Source: Sphingomonas corticis (GTDB lineage: Bacteria > Pseudomonadota > Alphaproteobacteria > Sphingomonadales > Sphingomonadaceae). From it: DNA of 64,000 nucleotides. The stretch covers positions 392,779-456,778 of the forward strand of contig NZ_JAAVJH010000003.1 in the NCBI RefSeq assembly GCF_012035195.1, written 5' to 3'. Under the pieces are notes generated by a model, which was not told where the DNA came from, did no database searches, and saw only the letters and a program-made list of their open reading frames with translations. Positions 36,096-44,920 of the stretch are shown in pieces. Every line of letters begins with the position of its first letter. The first letter of the stretch is position 1. The position numbers and the translations under genes are program-made.

Positions 36096-37142
36096 ATGAC
36101 AAAGCTGATCGCGCTGCTCGCCGGGGACGGCATCGGACCCGAAGTGACCGGGGAGGCGCGCCGCGTGCTCGACGCGCTGGCGCTCGACCTCGCGTTCGAG
36201 GAAGCGGAGGTCGGGGGCGCCGCCTATCGCGCGCACGGCCACCCGCTGCCGCCGGAGACGGTGGCGCTGGCGCAGCGCGCCGACGCGGTGCTGTTCGGCG
36301 CGGTGGGCGACCCCGCCTTCGACGCGCTCGACCGCGCGCTGCGGCCCGAGCAGGCGATCCTGGGCCTGCGCAAGGCGCTGTCCACCTTCGCCAATCTGCG
36401 CCCGGCGAGGGGTTTCCCCGGGCTGGAGGAGGCGAGCACGCTGAAGCCGGAGATCGCGCGCGCCATCGACCTCGTCATCGTTCGCGAGCTGAACGGTGAC
36501 GTCTATTTCGGCGACAAGGGCCGCCGTACCACAGACGCGGGGCTGCGCGAGGGGCACGACCTGATGCGCTACGACGAGGCGGAGGTGCGCCGCATCGCGC
36601 ACGTCGGCTTCCGCACCGCGCGCACGCGCAGCGGCCGGCTTTGCTCGGTCGACAAGGCGAACGTGCTGGAAACCTCCCAGTTGTGGCGGGACGTGGTGAT
36701 CGAGGTGGCGGCGGACTATGCGGACGTCGAGCTGACGCACATGTACGTCGACAATGCCGCGATGCAGCTGGTGCGCAATCCGGCTGCGTTCGACACGATC
36801 GTGACCGGCAACCTCTTCGGCGACATCCTGTCCGATCAGGCCAGCATGTGCGTCGGCTCGATCGGCATGCTGCCCTCCGCCTCGCTCGACGCCGACGGCA
36901 AGGGATTGTACGAGCCGATCCACGGCTCCGCGCCCGATATCGCGGGGCAGGGGAAGGCGAACCCGTGCGCCGCGATCCTCTCCGCCGCGATGATGCTGCG
37001 CCACTCGCTGGGCGAGGCGGCGGCGGCGGACCGGATCGAGGCGGCGGTGGCGACCGCGATCCGCGGCGGCATGCGCACGCCGGACCTCGGCGGCACCGCC
37101 ACCACCCGGGCGATGGGCGACGCGGTGCTGGCGGCGCTCTGA
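36096..37142 (+). CDS. leuB: 3-isopropylmalate dehydrogenase
   Basis: Oxidatively decarboxylates 3-isopropylmalate in leucine synthesis, using NAD+ and Mg2+/Mn2+. The 348-aa protein begins [18 protein letters not shown], has the substrate Arg cluster in [25 protein letters not shown], catalytic-region [14 protein letters not shown], metal Asp residues in [11 protein letters not shown] and the NAD segment [21 protein letters not shown] 36096 gives the family N-terminus; upstream in-frame codons (TTG 36060, ATG 36084) add non-conserved residues. Confidence 0.96.
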   Translation: MTKLIALLAGDGIGPEVTGEARRVLDALALDLAFEEAEVGGAAYRAHGHPLPPETVALAQRADAVLFGAVGDPAFDALDRALRPEQAILGLRKALSTFANLRPARGFPGLEEASTLKPEIARAIDLVIVRELNGDVYFGDKGRRTTDAGLREGHDLMRYDEAEVRRIAHVGFRTARTRSGRLCSVDKANVLETSQLWRDVVIEVAADYADVELTHMYVDNAAMQLVRNPAAFDTIVTGNLFGDILSDQASMCVGSIGMLPSASLDADGKGLYEPIHGSAPDIAGQGKANPCAAILSAAMMLRHSLGEAAAADRIEAAVATAIRGGMRTPDLGGTATTRAMGDAVLAAL

Positions 37143-37159
37143 TCGCAGGCCCGCCCCCG

Positions 37160-38266
37160 GTGCTGGACCTCGCCCCGCTCGATCTGGCGATCGTCGTCCC
37201 GGTCTTCAACGAGCGCGAGAATGTCGCCACGCTGGTGGCGCGGCTCGACCGTGCGCTGGACGGCCTGGCGTGGGAGGCGATCTTCGTCGACGACGACAGT
37301 CCGGACGGCACCGCCGAGGCCGCGCGCGACCTGGCGCGGGTGGACCGCCGCGTCCGCGTGATCCAGCGCATCGGCCGGCGCGGCCTGTCGAGCGCCTGCA
37401 TCGAGGGGATGTGCGCCACCGCCGCGCCGGTGGTGGCGGTGATCGACGGCGACCTCCAGCACGACGAGACGCTGCTCCCCGCCATGGTCCGCGCGCTCGC
37501 CGATCCCGCGCTCGACCTCGCCATCGGGTCGCGCTTCGTCGCCGGCGGCAGCACGGGGGAGTGGGACCGCGACCGCGTGGCCAAGTCCGCCCTTGCCACG
37601 CGCCTGTCGCGCTACGCGATGAAGACGGAGCTGAGCGACCCGATGAGCGGCTTCTTCGCGATCCGCAGCGCGGTGCTGCGCGACCTCGTCCCCCGGCTGG
37701 GCGGCATCGGGTTCAAGATCCTGCTCGACATCATGAGCGCTAGCCCGCGCCCGCTCGCCTTCGTCGAACTGCCCTACACCTTCCGCACGCGCGCCGCGGG
37801 GGAGAGCAAGCTCGACCACGTGGTCGCGATGGAATATCTGATCGCGCTCTACGACCGGCGGTTCGGCCGCGTCGTGCCGGTGCGCTTCGCGATGTTCTCC
37901 GCCATCGGCGCGATCGGTACCGGGGTGCACATGGGCGTCCTCAGCCTCGGCTACGTGCTTCTCGGCTGGCCGTTCCTGGCGTCGCAGATCGTCGCGACGG
38001 TGGCGGCGCTGACCTTCAACTTCTTCCTCAACAACGCGCTCACCTATCGCGACCGGCGGCTGCGCGGGTGGCGCGCGCTGGTCGACGGGTGGGTCTCGTT
38101 CGCGCTCGTCTGCTCCGTCGGCGCGGTCGCCAACGTCGGCGTGGCGGCGTTCCTGCACGACGTGCGGCAGGGCGCCTGGGCGGCGTCCGCGCTGCTTGGC
38201 GTGCTGGTGGGCGCGGTGTGGAACTACGCGCTGTCCTCGCGCTTCACCTGGGGCCGCTACCGCTAG
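37160..38266 (+). CDS. Polyprenyl-phosphate glycosyltransferase with GtrA-type membrane domain
   Basis: A 368-aa GT2 family enzyme of the dolichol-phosphate mannose synthase type. The cytoplasmic catalytic domain (about residues 1-240) has VVPVFNERENVATLV, FVDDDSPDGTAEAAR (DxD-like metal site) and VIDGDLQHDETLLP. The C-terminal 130 residues form four membrane helices of the GtrA family (RFAMFSAIGAIGTGVHMGVL). It should make polyprenyl-phosphate-sugar on the inner face and help its transfer. GTG 37160 is used because no ATG is in frame early. It ends immediately against the convergent PMT-type gene, a likely user of its product. Confidence 0.87.
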   Translation: MLDLAPLDLAIVVPVFNERENVATLVARLDRALDGLAWEAIFVDDDSPDGTAEAARDLARVDRRVRVIQRIGRRGLSSACIEGMCATAAPVVAVIDGDLQHDETLLPAMVRALADPALDLAIGSRFVAGGSTGEWDRDRVAKSALATRLSRYAMKTELSDPMSGFFAIRSAVLRDLVPRLGGIGFKILLDIMSASPRPLAFVELPYTFRTRAAGESKLDHVVAMEYLIALYDRRFGRVVPVRFAMFSAIGAIGTGVHMGVLSLGYVLLGWPFLASQIVATVAALTFNFFLNNALTYRDRRLRGWRALVDGWVSFALVCSVGAVANVGVAAFLHDVRQGAWAASALLGVLVGAVWNYALSSRFTWGRYR

Positions 38267-39487
38267 TCACACCCAGCCGGGGAACCACGTCCATCGCCGG
38301 AACGCGCCCGCATCGGTCAGCGCCTGCCCGCTCAGCACCGGCAGGAAATAGAGCGTCAGCGCGAAGGCGGCGAGCAGGAACGCCTCGTCCCACGGGCGGG
38401 CGCGCCAGCGGTCGAACGCCACCGCGATCGCGACGCACAGGAACACGCTGGCCGGGTAGAAATAATAATAGAAGCCCAGCGACTTGGGGATGACGGCGAA
38501 TTGCGCCACCGCCAGCGTGAAGAGGAGGGCCGGCGCCAGCAGCCGCGCCGCGCCCGTCTTCACCCAGCCATGGTAGAGCGCGGCCACCGCGGCGAGGCCG
38601 CCGTACATCACCACGGGGTTGCCGATCAGCAGGATGCCGCGCTGGGCCCCGTCCGCAGGCTCGTAGAGGTACCAGATCGGGCGCAGCAGCAGCGGCCACG
38701 TCCACCATGGCGACTGATAGGTGTGGTGCGGCAGGACCTGCCTCTGCCGAAGGTACATGTCCCATTGCAGCGGCAGCAGCGACTTCAGCGTGACGGCATC
38801 CTGCGCGTAGAAGAACGCCGGCAGGAACGTCGCGAAATAGGTCAGCACCGATACGCCGCCCAGCAGCGCCAGCGCGGGAACGATGCGCAGGTCCGACCAG
38901 CGCCGCGCATCCTCGCGCTTCAGATGGACGAAGGCGGCGGCGGCGAACGCCACGTAGGGCGCCGCCGCCCATTTGCACGCGGTGGCGAGGCCCAGCAGCA
39001 CCGCCCCCGCGATCCACGCCGACCGCCCGCGCCGGCGCATCGACCAGCCCAGCACGACGATCGCCCAGGTGAGGAACGCGACCATGAACGTGTCCAGCAT
39101 CGCGATCCGCGCCTGGACGTAGACGGTGAAGCCCAGCAGCGCGCACGCCGCCGCCACCAGCCCCGCGCGCATCCGCCCGGTCAGGAGGTGCGCCAGCGCG
39201 AAGACCCCGGCCACCGTGGCGCTGCCCGCCAGCGTCGACATGAAGCGCCATGCGAACGGCGTGTCGCCGAACAGCGCGATGCCGATCGCGATCAATTCCT
39301 TGCCCAGCGGCGGATGCTCGACGTTCGCCGGTCCGCTCAGCGCCAGCATCGCGCGCGCCGCGGGAAGATAATGGACCTCGTCGAAGACGGGCATGTGCGG
39401 CACGGACAGCCGCACGAGAAAGATCGCCTCTGCCGCGACCGCGAGGAGGAGGGCGACGAGCCAGGGCTTGCGGATCGTCTCGCTCAC
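38267..39487 (-). CDS. Dolichyl-phosphate-mannose-protein mannosyltransferase-like (GT39/ArnT superfamily)
   Basis: An integral membrane glycosyltransferase of about 406 aa with many transmembrane helices. After the first helix (KPWLVALLLAVAAEAIFLVRL) it has FDEVHYLPAARAML, the conserved Asp-Glu of PMT-type enzymes in the first periplasmic loop, and ANVEHPPLGKELIAIGI, the second conserved motif of the GT39 group. It transfers a sugar from polyprenyl-phosphate to an acceptor in the periplasm (protein or lipid; not determinable). The start is uncertain: GTG 39487 puts the first helix at the N-terminus; upstream in-frame ATGs exist but would add unlike sequence overlapping the metZ start region. 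Confidence 0.85.
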   Translation of the reverse strand: MSETIRKPWLVALLLAVAAEAIFLVRLSVPHMPVFDEVHYLPAARAMLALSGPANVEHPPLGKELIAIGIALFGDTPFAWRFMSTLAGSATVAGVFALAHLLTGRMRAGLVAAACALLGFTVYVQARIAMLDTFMVAFLTWAIVVLGWSMRRRGRSAWIAGAVLLGLATACKWAAAPYVAFAAAAFVHLKREDARRWSDLRIVPALALLGGVSVLTYFATFLPAFFYAQDAVTLKSLLPLQWDMYLRQRQVLPHHTYQSPWWTWPLLLRPIWYLYEPADGAQRGILLIGNPVVMYGGLAAVAALYHGWVKTGAARLLAPALLFTLAVAQFAVIPKSLGFYYYFYPASVFLCVAIAVAFDRWRARPWDEAFLLAAFALTLYFLPVLSGQALTDAGAFRRWTWFPGWV

Positions 39488-39590
39488 GTGCGGCTTGTGC
39501 GCGAGCGGCGGTTCGGGATCAAGCCGCGCCGCCGGCCCCACCGTCCTCCCCCTTGTCACCCCGCCCCCCGCGGGGCAAAGCGGCGCCATC

Positions 39591-40796
39591 ATGAAGCGTC
39601 GTACCGGGCAGGACCGTTCGATCACCGCCACCTGGCGCCCCGCCACGCTCGCCGTGCGCGGCGGCACCGCGCGCAGCGAGTTCGGCGAGACCAGCGAGGC
39701 GATCTTCCTCACCTCCGGCTACAGCTACGATTGCGCGGGCGACGCCGCGGCGCGCTTCGCCGGCGAGCAGCAGGGGATGACCTATTCCCGGCTCCAGAAC
39801 CCCACGGTGGAGATGCTGGAACACCGCATCGCCCTGCTGGAGGGGGCGGAGGCGTGCCGGACGATGGCCACCGGCATGGCGGCGATGACCGCGGTGCTGC
39901 TGTGCCAGTTGCAGCAGGGCGACCACGTCGTCGCCGGCCGCGCCGCGTTCGGCTCGTGCCGCTGGCTGGTCGACACGCTGCTGCCCAGGTTCGGCATTGC
40001 CACGACGACGGTCGACGCGCGCGATCCGCAGGCGTTCGCCGACGCGACCCGTGCGGAGACCAAGGTCTTCTTCTTCGAGACGCCGGCGAACCCGACGATG
40101 GACGTCGTCGACCTCAAGGCGGTGTGCGGCATCGCGCGCGAGCGCGGCATCCGCAGCGTCGTCGACAACGCCTTCGCCACTCCCGCGCTCCAGCGTCCGA
40201 TGGACTTCGGCGCGGACGTGACCGCCTATTCGGCGACGAAGATGATGGACGGGCAGGGCCGGGTCCTCGCCGGGGCGGTGTGCGGGACGCAGGATTTCAT
40301 CGACAACACGTTGCTGCCGTTCACGCGCAACACCGGCCCGACGCTGTCCGCCTTCAACGCCTGGGTCGTGCTGAAGGGACTGGAGACGCTGGACCTGCGC
40401 ATCCGCCGCCAGTCGGACAACGCGCTGGAGGTCGGCCGCTTTCTCGAAGGCCGCGTGCCGCGCATCCTGCATCCCGGGCTGCCGAGCCATCCGCAGCACG
40501 ACCTCGCCATGGCGCAGATGGCGGCCGCCGGGCCGATCTTCGCCTTCGAGGTGGAGGATCGCGCGCAGGCGCACGCGCTGCTCGACGCACTGGCGCTGAT
40601 CGACATCTCGAACAACATCGGCGATTCGCGCTCGCTGATGACGCATCCCGCCTCCACCACCCATTATGGCGTCGCCGCGGAGGCGCGGGCGGAGATGGGC
40701 GTGACGGAGGGGCTGCTGCGCCTCAACATCGGGCTGGAGGATCCGCGCGACCTGATCGACGACCTCGACCAGGCGCTGCGGCAGGTCGGGCTGTGA
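39591..40796 (+). CDS. metZ: O-succinylhomoserine sulfhydrylase
   Basis: A Cys/Met-metabolism PLP enzyme (fold type I) of 401 aa that makes homocysteine from O-succinylhomoserine and sulfide. Motifs: YSRLQNPTVEMLEHRIALLEGAE, ATGMAAMTAVL, VFFFETPANPTMDVVDLKAV, and the PLP lysine in VTAYSATKMMDGQGR. FEVEDRAQAHALLDALALIDISNNIGDSRSLMTHPASTTH near the end is typical of MetZ. Distinguishing it from MetB/MetY rests on the overall match to the alphaproteobacterial MetZ type. apaG follows 7 bases later. Confidence 0.92.
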   Translation: MKRRTGQDRSITATWRPATLAVRGGTARSEFGETSEAIFLTSGYSYDCAGDAAARFAGEQQGMTYSRLQNPTVEMLEHRIALLEGAEACRTMATGMAAMTAVLLCQLQQGDHVVAGRAAFGSCRWLVDTLLPRFGIATTTVDARDPQAFADATRAETKVFFFETPANPTMDVVDLKAVCGIARERGIRSVVDNAFATPALQRPMDFGADVTAYSATKMMDGQGRVLAGAVCGTQDFIDNTLLPFTRNTGPTLSAFNAWVVLKGLETLDLRIRRQSDNALEVGRFLEGRVPRILHPGLPSHPQHDLAMAQMAAAGPIFAFEVEDRAQAHALLDALALIDISNNIGDSRSLMTHPASTTHYGVAAEARAEMGVTEGLLRLNIGLEDPRDLIDDLDQALRQVGL

Positions 40797-40803
40797 GCGC
40801 CGC

Positions 40804-41205
40804 ATGATCGAGGCCCTCTTCCCCGCGGCGGCGACGACCGGGGACGTGACGGTGCGCGTCTCGGCCAGCTACCTGCCCGAACAGTCGGAGCCCGAACGGG
40901 GGCGCTGGTTCTGGGCGTACCACATTCGCATCGAGAACGGCGGCGCGCGCACCGTCCAGCTGCTGACCCGCCACTGGATCATCACCGACGGGCGCGGCGC
41001 GCGGCACAGCGTGGAGGGCGAGGGCGTGGTCGGCGAGCAGCCGCTGATCGAGCCGGGCGCCAGCTACGACTACGTCTCCGGCTGCCCGCTCTCCACGCCC
41101 ACCGGCGCGATGCAGGGCAGCTATCGCATGATCGGAGAGGACGGCCGGCTCTTCGACGTCGCCATCCCCCGCTTCGCCCTGTCCGCCCCCGCGGTGGCGG
41201 AGTGA
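40804..41205 (+). CDS. apaG: ApaG protein
   Basis: A 133-aa single FN3-like beta-sandwich protein. The diagnostic stretch SASYLPEQSEPERGRWFWAYHIRIENGG is followed by TVQLLTRHWIITDGRG and EGEGVVGEQPLIEPGASYDYVSGCPLSTPTGAMQGSYRM, all hallmarks of ApaG/Polymerase-delta-interacting domain proteins. The bacterial protein's job is not settled (linked to Co2+ resistance and ApaH in other species). It sits 7 bases behind metZ and is probably co-transcribed. Confidence 0.96.
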   Translation: MIEALFPAAATTGDVTVRVSASYLPEQSEPERGRWFWAYHIRIENGGARTVQLLTRHWIITDGRGARHSVEGEGVVGEQPLIEPGASYDYVSGCPLSTPTGAMQGSYRMIGEDGRLFDVAIPRFALSAPAVAE

Positions 41206-41214
41206 CGGGAAGCG

Positions 41215-41304
41215 CCCTCACCCTTCCGGCGCTGCGCGCCTCCCTCTCTCTCCCGTCGGGTGAGGGAAGGGGCCCGCTCGCGCAGCGAGTGGGAAGGGTG
41301 AGGG
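41215..41304 (+). repeat. Palindromic repeat, CCCTCACCC type
   Basis: The outer arms CCCTCACCCTTCC (41215-41227) and GGAAGGGTGAGGG (41292-41304) are exact complements, with further complementary stretches inside (CTCCCTCTC, GAGGGAAGGGG). It lies between apaG and the LysR gene. Confidence 0.85.
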
Positions 41305-41311
41305 TGACCCG

Positions 41312-42097
41312 ATGAAGCGCACCCACCTCCCGCTGAACGGCCTGCGCGTGCTCGACGCGGCGGCGCGGCACCTCAGCTTCACCCGCGCGGCGGACGAGCT
41401 GGCGGTGACGCCCGCCGCGGTCGGCCAGCAGATCCGCGCGCTGGAGGATACGCTGGGCGTCGTCCTGTTCCGTCGCACGACGCGCGGGCTGGAGCTGACG
41501 GCGGAGGGCGAGGGCGGGCTCGCCGCGCTGCGCGAGGGCTTTCTCCAGTTCGAGGAGGCGGTGCGCGCGATGCAGGCGGGGCAATCGTCCAAGTCGATCG
41601 CCATCGCCGCCCCGCGCGAAGTGATCGACAAGTGGTTGCTGCCGCGCCTGGCGGAGATCGCGACGGGGGAGGCCGACCTGCGCTTCTCGCTGGTCACCGC
41701 CGACGACGGGCTGGATTTCACCGAGGCGAACCTTGACCTCGCGATCCGCTGGGGCGAGGGGCCGGGCACGCTGGAGGGCGAGGCGATCGAAAGCGAGGGC
41801 TTCGTCACCGTCGCGCGGCCCGGCGGCGGCGCGGACGCCGCGATCGGCTGGCCCGGCGGTCCGGACGGCGACGGCACCGTGCGCGTCGGCGACGCCGGTC
41901 TCGCGATCGATGCCGCGGCGGCGGGGCTCGGCCGCGCGACCGTGCCCGAGCTGCTGGCCACGCGCGATATCGCCGCCGGCCGCGTGGCAGTCGTGGGCGA
42001 GGCGACGCCGTCGCGCTTCGGCTATTGGCTGGTCGCGCCGACGCCGCAGTGGCGGCAGAAGAAGGTGCAGGCGCTGGTGGAGGCGCTGGGCGGGTGA
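41312..42097 (+). CDS. LysR-family transcriptional regulator (GcvA-like), short
   Basis: A 261-aa LysR-type regulator. The N-terminal winged helix is LPLNGLRVLDAAARHLSFTRAADELAVTPAAVGQQIRALEDTLGVVLFRRT (residues about 6-57), very like GcvA. The periplasmic-binding-like effector domain is shorter than usual (LTTRs are mostly about 300 aa), lacking part of the second subdomain: after ATPSRFGYWLVAPT the protein ends soon. It is likely still functional, as the frame is intact. It overlaps the next gene (GNAT) by 4 bases. Confidence 0.88.
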   Translation: MKRTHLPLNGLRVLDAAARHLSFTRAADELAVTPAAVGQQIRALEDTLGVVLFRRTTRGLELTAEGEGGLAALREGFLQFEEAVRAMQAGQSSKSIAIAAPREVIDKWLLPRLAEIATGEADLRFSLVTADDGLDFTEANLDLAIRWGEGPGTLEGEAIESEGFVTVARPGGGADAAIGWPGGPDGDGTVRVGDAGLAIDAAAAGLGRATVPELLATRDIAAGRVAVVGEATPSRFGYWLVAPTPQWRQKKVQALVEALGG

Positions 42098-42615
42098 CGC
42101 CGGTGCTGGCGACCGCGCGGCTCACCTTGCGACCGCGGTTGCCCGGCGATGCCGCGGCGCTGTTCCCGACGATGGCCGATCCCGCGGCGATGCGCTGGTG
42201 GTCGTACGCGCCCGTCGCCAGCATCGCCGAACTCGACGATCGCTTCGCGGGGGAAGCCGCGGGGTGGCGGCGTTGGATCGTCACCCGCTCGGGGGAAGAT
42301 CGCGCGATCGGCCTGGTGGGCGCGGGCGAGAAGCGGCAGGGCGGCGTCACCGAGATCGGCTATCTGATCGCCACGGATGCCGGCGGACAGGGCTATGCGC
42401 GCGAGGCGGTAACCGCGGTGATCGACCGGCTGTTCGCCGAGGGGCAGCGCCGCGTCTGCGCCGATACCGATCCCGACAACGTGGCGTCGAACCGCCTGCT
42501 GGAGGCGCTCGGCTTCCGACGCGAGGGCCTGCTGCGCGGCGAGTGGGCAACGCATATCGGCGTGCGCGACAGCGTGATCTGGGGATTGCTGAGGGGGGAT
42601 TGGCGATGCGGGTAG
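42094..42615 (+). CDS. GNAT N-acetyltransferase (RimJ/RimL-like)
   Basis: A 173-aa acetyltransferase using acetyl-CoA. It opens LATARLTLRPRLPGDAAALFPTMADPAAMRWW, typical of RimJ/RimL and ribosomal-alanine-like GNATs; the acetyl-CoA site is in GYLIATDAGGQGYAREAV (Q/RxxGxG/A), followed by VCADTDPDNVASNRLLEALGFRREG. The acceptor is unknown. GTG 42094 overlaps the LysR stop (GTGA), and the gene overlaps the next one by 10 bases. Confidence 0.9.
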   Translation: MTPVLATARLTLRPRLPGDAAALFPTMADPAAMRWWSYAPVASIAELDDRFAGEAAGWRRWIVTRSGEDRAIGLVGAGEKRQGGVTEIGYLIATDAGGQGYAREAVTAVIDRLFAEGQRRVCADTDPDNVASNRLLEALGFRREGLLRGEWATHIGVRDSVIWGLLRGDWRCG

Positions 42616-43469
42616 GATGGGCGCTGCTGGCCGGTGCGGCGCTGGCGAGCGGAGCGGGCGCGAGCACCTATGGCATGCCGCGGACGATCCGCTGCCCGGT
42701 GGGCGGCGAGACCTTCCAGTGGCCGACCCTTGCCAGCTACTCGCGCTGGGGGGCGCTCCCCGATGGGCAGCCGATCGGCTCCGCGCCGTTCCCGCTGCCG
42801 ATCCCGCAATGTCCGAAGAACGGGCTGCCCGTCTACGACGATTTCGACAAGGCGGCGGTGGCGAAGCTGGCGCCGCTGGTCGCGAGCGCGGAGTTCAAGG
42901 CGCTGCGCGCCGCCGGCGAGACGCCGCGCTACCTCACGCAATGGCTCCAGCAGCGCATGGGCGCACCCGCGATCGATTCGGCCTGGGTGCTGTTGCAGGC
43001 GAGCTGGGAAGCGAAGAACCGCGACGATCCCGCGCGGGCGTCGCGGTACAACGCGGAATATGTCGCGCGCGCCGCGTCTCTGGCGGGCGATCCGCTTGCC
43101 GTCCACGGGATGGCGGCACGGCGGGTGAACGCCTTGCGCGAGCTCTCGCGCTTCGAGGAGGCAGAGGCGGCGCGCACCGCGCTCCTCGCCGTGCCCGTGA
43201 CCGGGGAGGGCGACGAGCGCCGGGAGCGTGAGGGCTGGCACCGCTATCTCACATCGCTGGCCGCACCGATCGCGCGCCGCGACGCGGCACGCGCGCCGAT
43301 CGACCTGCTCGGCCGGCGCGATCAGGCGTTCCGCTGCCTCGGCGCGGGACGGGAGGGCGAACCCCCGCTCACCGCCTTCGAGCGCGACCATTGCGCCACG
43401 CCGGAGCTGGTTCACGAGGTCGATGGACTGCGCAAGGTGCGCGAGGCGATGGACGCGGCGCGGAACTGA
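42606..43469 (+). CDS. Hypothetical exported protein (287 aa)
   Basis: A 287-aa protein with N-terminal signal MRVGWALLAGAALASGAGAS and no further membrane helix. The mature part has repeated Cys (IRCPVGGE, PIPQCPKNG, FRCLGAGREG, RDHCATPE) that could form disulfides, and helical TPR-like stretches (RYNAEYVARAASLAGD, NALRELSRFEEAEAARTALLAVP). I do not recognise the family. It starts within the end of the GNAT gene, so translation is coupled. Confidence 0.75.
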   Translation: MRVGWALLAGAALASGAGASTYGMPRTIRCPVGGETFQWPTLASYSRWGALPDGQPIGSAPFPLPIPQCPKNGLPVYDDFDKAAVAKLAPLVASAEFKALRAAGETPRYLTQWLQQRMGAPAIDSAWVLLQASWEAKNRDDPARASRYNAEYVARAASLAGDPLAVHGMAARRVNALRELSRFEEAEAARTALLAVPVTGEGDERREREGWHRYLTSLAAPIARRDAARAPIDLLGRRDQAFRCLGAGREGEPPLTAFERDHCATPELVHEVDGLRKVREAMDAARN

Positions 43470-43488
43470 CGCCATCCCCGCGCACGGG

Positions 43489-43827
43489 TCAGTAGCTCGC
43501 GCCGTCAACCGGGCGGATCGGCAATCCCCGGCACAGCGCGGGATCGAACATGCGCAGGTTCACGCCCATCCGCGGATAGGCCGGGTCGGTCGACGTCCAG
43601 TGCGTGGTGCACCCGCAGATCGGGCAATGCCACAGGTCCAGCGCCCCATCGCCCTGCCGGTATGCGGCGCCCTCACCGGCGACGGTCACGCGGTCGGGCG
43701 CGCAATAATGCGACAGCCCCGCGGTGCGCCGGCAGATCGAGCAATTGCACTCGGCCGCTTCCACCGGCGTGTCGTACAGGACGATCGTCACACGCCCGCA
43801 ATGGCAGCCGCCACGATGCTCGCTCAC
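43489..43827 (-). CDS. GFA-family zinc protein (CENP-V/glutathione-dependent formaldehyde-activating)
   Basis: A small 112-aa Mss4-fold protein. It has the N-terminal GGCHCGRV (zinc C-x-C) with AECNCSICRR (C-x-C-x2-C), and HCPICGCTTHW (C-x2-C) later, all zinc ligands of the GFA family. These proteins are annotated as formaldehyde-activating, but most members have unknown substrates. It is complete and on the minus strand, convergent with the hypothetical exported gene. Confidence 0.9.
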   Translation of the reverse strand: MSEHRGGCHCGRVTIVLYDTPVEAAECNCSICRRTAGLSHYCAPDRVTVAGEGAAYRQGDGALDLWHCPICGCTTHWTSTDPAYPRMGVNLRMFDPALCRGLPIRPVDGASY

Positions 43828-43984
43828 CTCGCGCCTCCCGCGGCTGTCCTACACGCCCACGACCGGCCAGACTGGCGGTCGCTCTTTCCCATGTCCCCGC
43901 CTGCACGCGGGTTCCCGGCCTCAACATTCGCCGCGAGAACCGCGCCGGCGCCTCAACATCCTCAACGGTCGCGTGGCGGGGGGA

Positions 43985-44836
43985 TCAGCTCTTCAGCTTC
44001 CACCCGCTCTTCAGCAGGCGATAACACAGCAGCGCCAGCACCACGTCGATCGCGAGGATCACCGCACTGCCCAGTAGCACCGGCGAGTCGGCGGTGCCGA
44101 GGAAGCCGTAGCGAAAGCCGGAAATGACGTAGAAGAAGGGGTTCACGTGGCTGAACGCGCGGAACGCGGGCGCCAGGTGGTCGACCGAGTAGAAGGTGCC
44201 GCTCAGCAGCGTCAGCGGCGCGATGACGAAGTTGGTGACCGCGGCGGCATGATCGAACTTCTCCGCCCAGATCGACGTCAGCACGCCCGCGAGGCTGAGG
44301 AACACCGCGCCGAGCAGCCCGAACCACAGCACCGCCAGCGGGTGCCGCGGCATCACGTGGACGCCGGGCCACAGGCTCATCGCCAGCCACACGGTCGCGC
44401 CGACGCAGAAGGCGCGCGTCACCGCTCCGCCGGTCAGCGCCGCGAGCAGCTCGGCGGTGGACAGCGGCGGTTGCAGATAGTCGACGATCGTCCCCTGGAT
44501 CTTGCCGACCAGCAGCGAAAAGCTGGCGTTGGCGAAGGCGTTCTGCAGCATCCCCATGACGATCAGGCCCGGCGCGACGAAGTCGGCGAAGGCCACCGTC
44601 TCCCCGCCGACGCGCACCGGGCTGCGCGCGCCGTTGGCGACGGTGAAGATGACGAGGAACAGGAGCGTCGTGATCGCCGGCGCCCACACGGTCTGGAGCT
44701 GCACCTTGAAGAAACGGCGTACCTCCTTCACATAGAGGGTCTTCAGGCCGCCCCAATTGACGTTCCGGATTACCGGTTCGCCGGGGGCGTTTCTGATCGC
44801 CGAAGGAATCTCGCCGAGGGGGGGCTGGCTGCTCAT
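43985..44836 (-). CDS. ABC-2 type transporter permease
   Basis: An inner-membrane ABC permease of 283 aa with six predicted helices. It starts MSSQPPLGEIPSAIRN, then VNWGGLKTLYVKEVRRFFKV, and carries the typical ABC-2 segment FVAPGLIVMGMLQNAFANASFSLLVGKIQGTIVDYL, a DrrB/NodJ-like signature. FVIAPLTLLSGTFYSVDHLAPAFR is the second hallmark. The ATP-binding subunit is not next to it on this side; the permease stands alone here. It is probably an export permease of unknown substrate. It is divergent from gcrA. Confidence 0.9.
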   Translation of the reverse strand: MSSQPPLGEIPSAIRNAPGEPVIRNVNWGGLKTLYVKEVRRFFKVQLQTVWAPAITTLLFLVIFTVANGARSPVRVGGETVAFADFVAPGLIVMGMLQNAFANASFSLLVGKIQGTIVDYLQPPLSTAELLAALTGGAVTRAFCVGATVWLAMSLWPGVHVMPRHPLAVLWFGLLGAVFLSLAGVLTSIWAEKFDHAAAVTNFVIAPLTLLSGTFYSVDHLAPAFRAFSHVNPFFYVISGFRYGFLGTADSPVLLGSAVILAIDVVLALLCYRLLKSGWKLKS

Positions 44837-44920
44837 GGCGCAAGCGGGTAACCGCTCGCGCCCCGGCCCGCAACAACACCCCGCAACAACGCCCCGCAGG
44901 GCTGTGAAGGAACGATTGCC

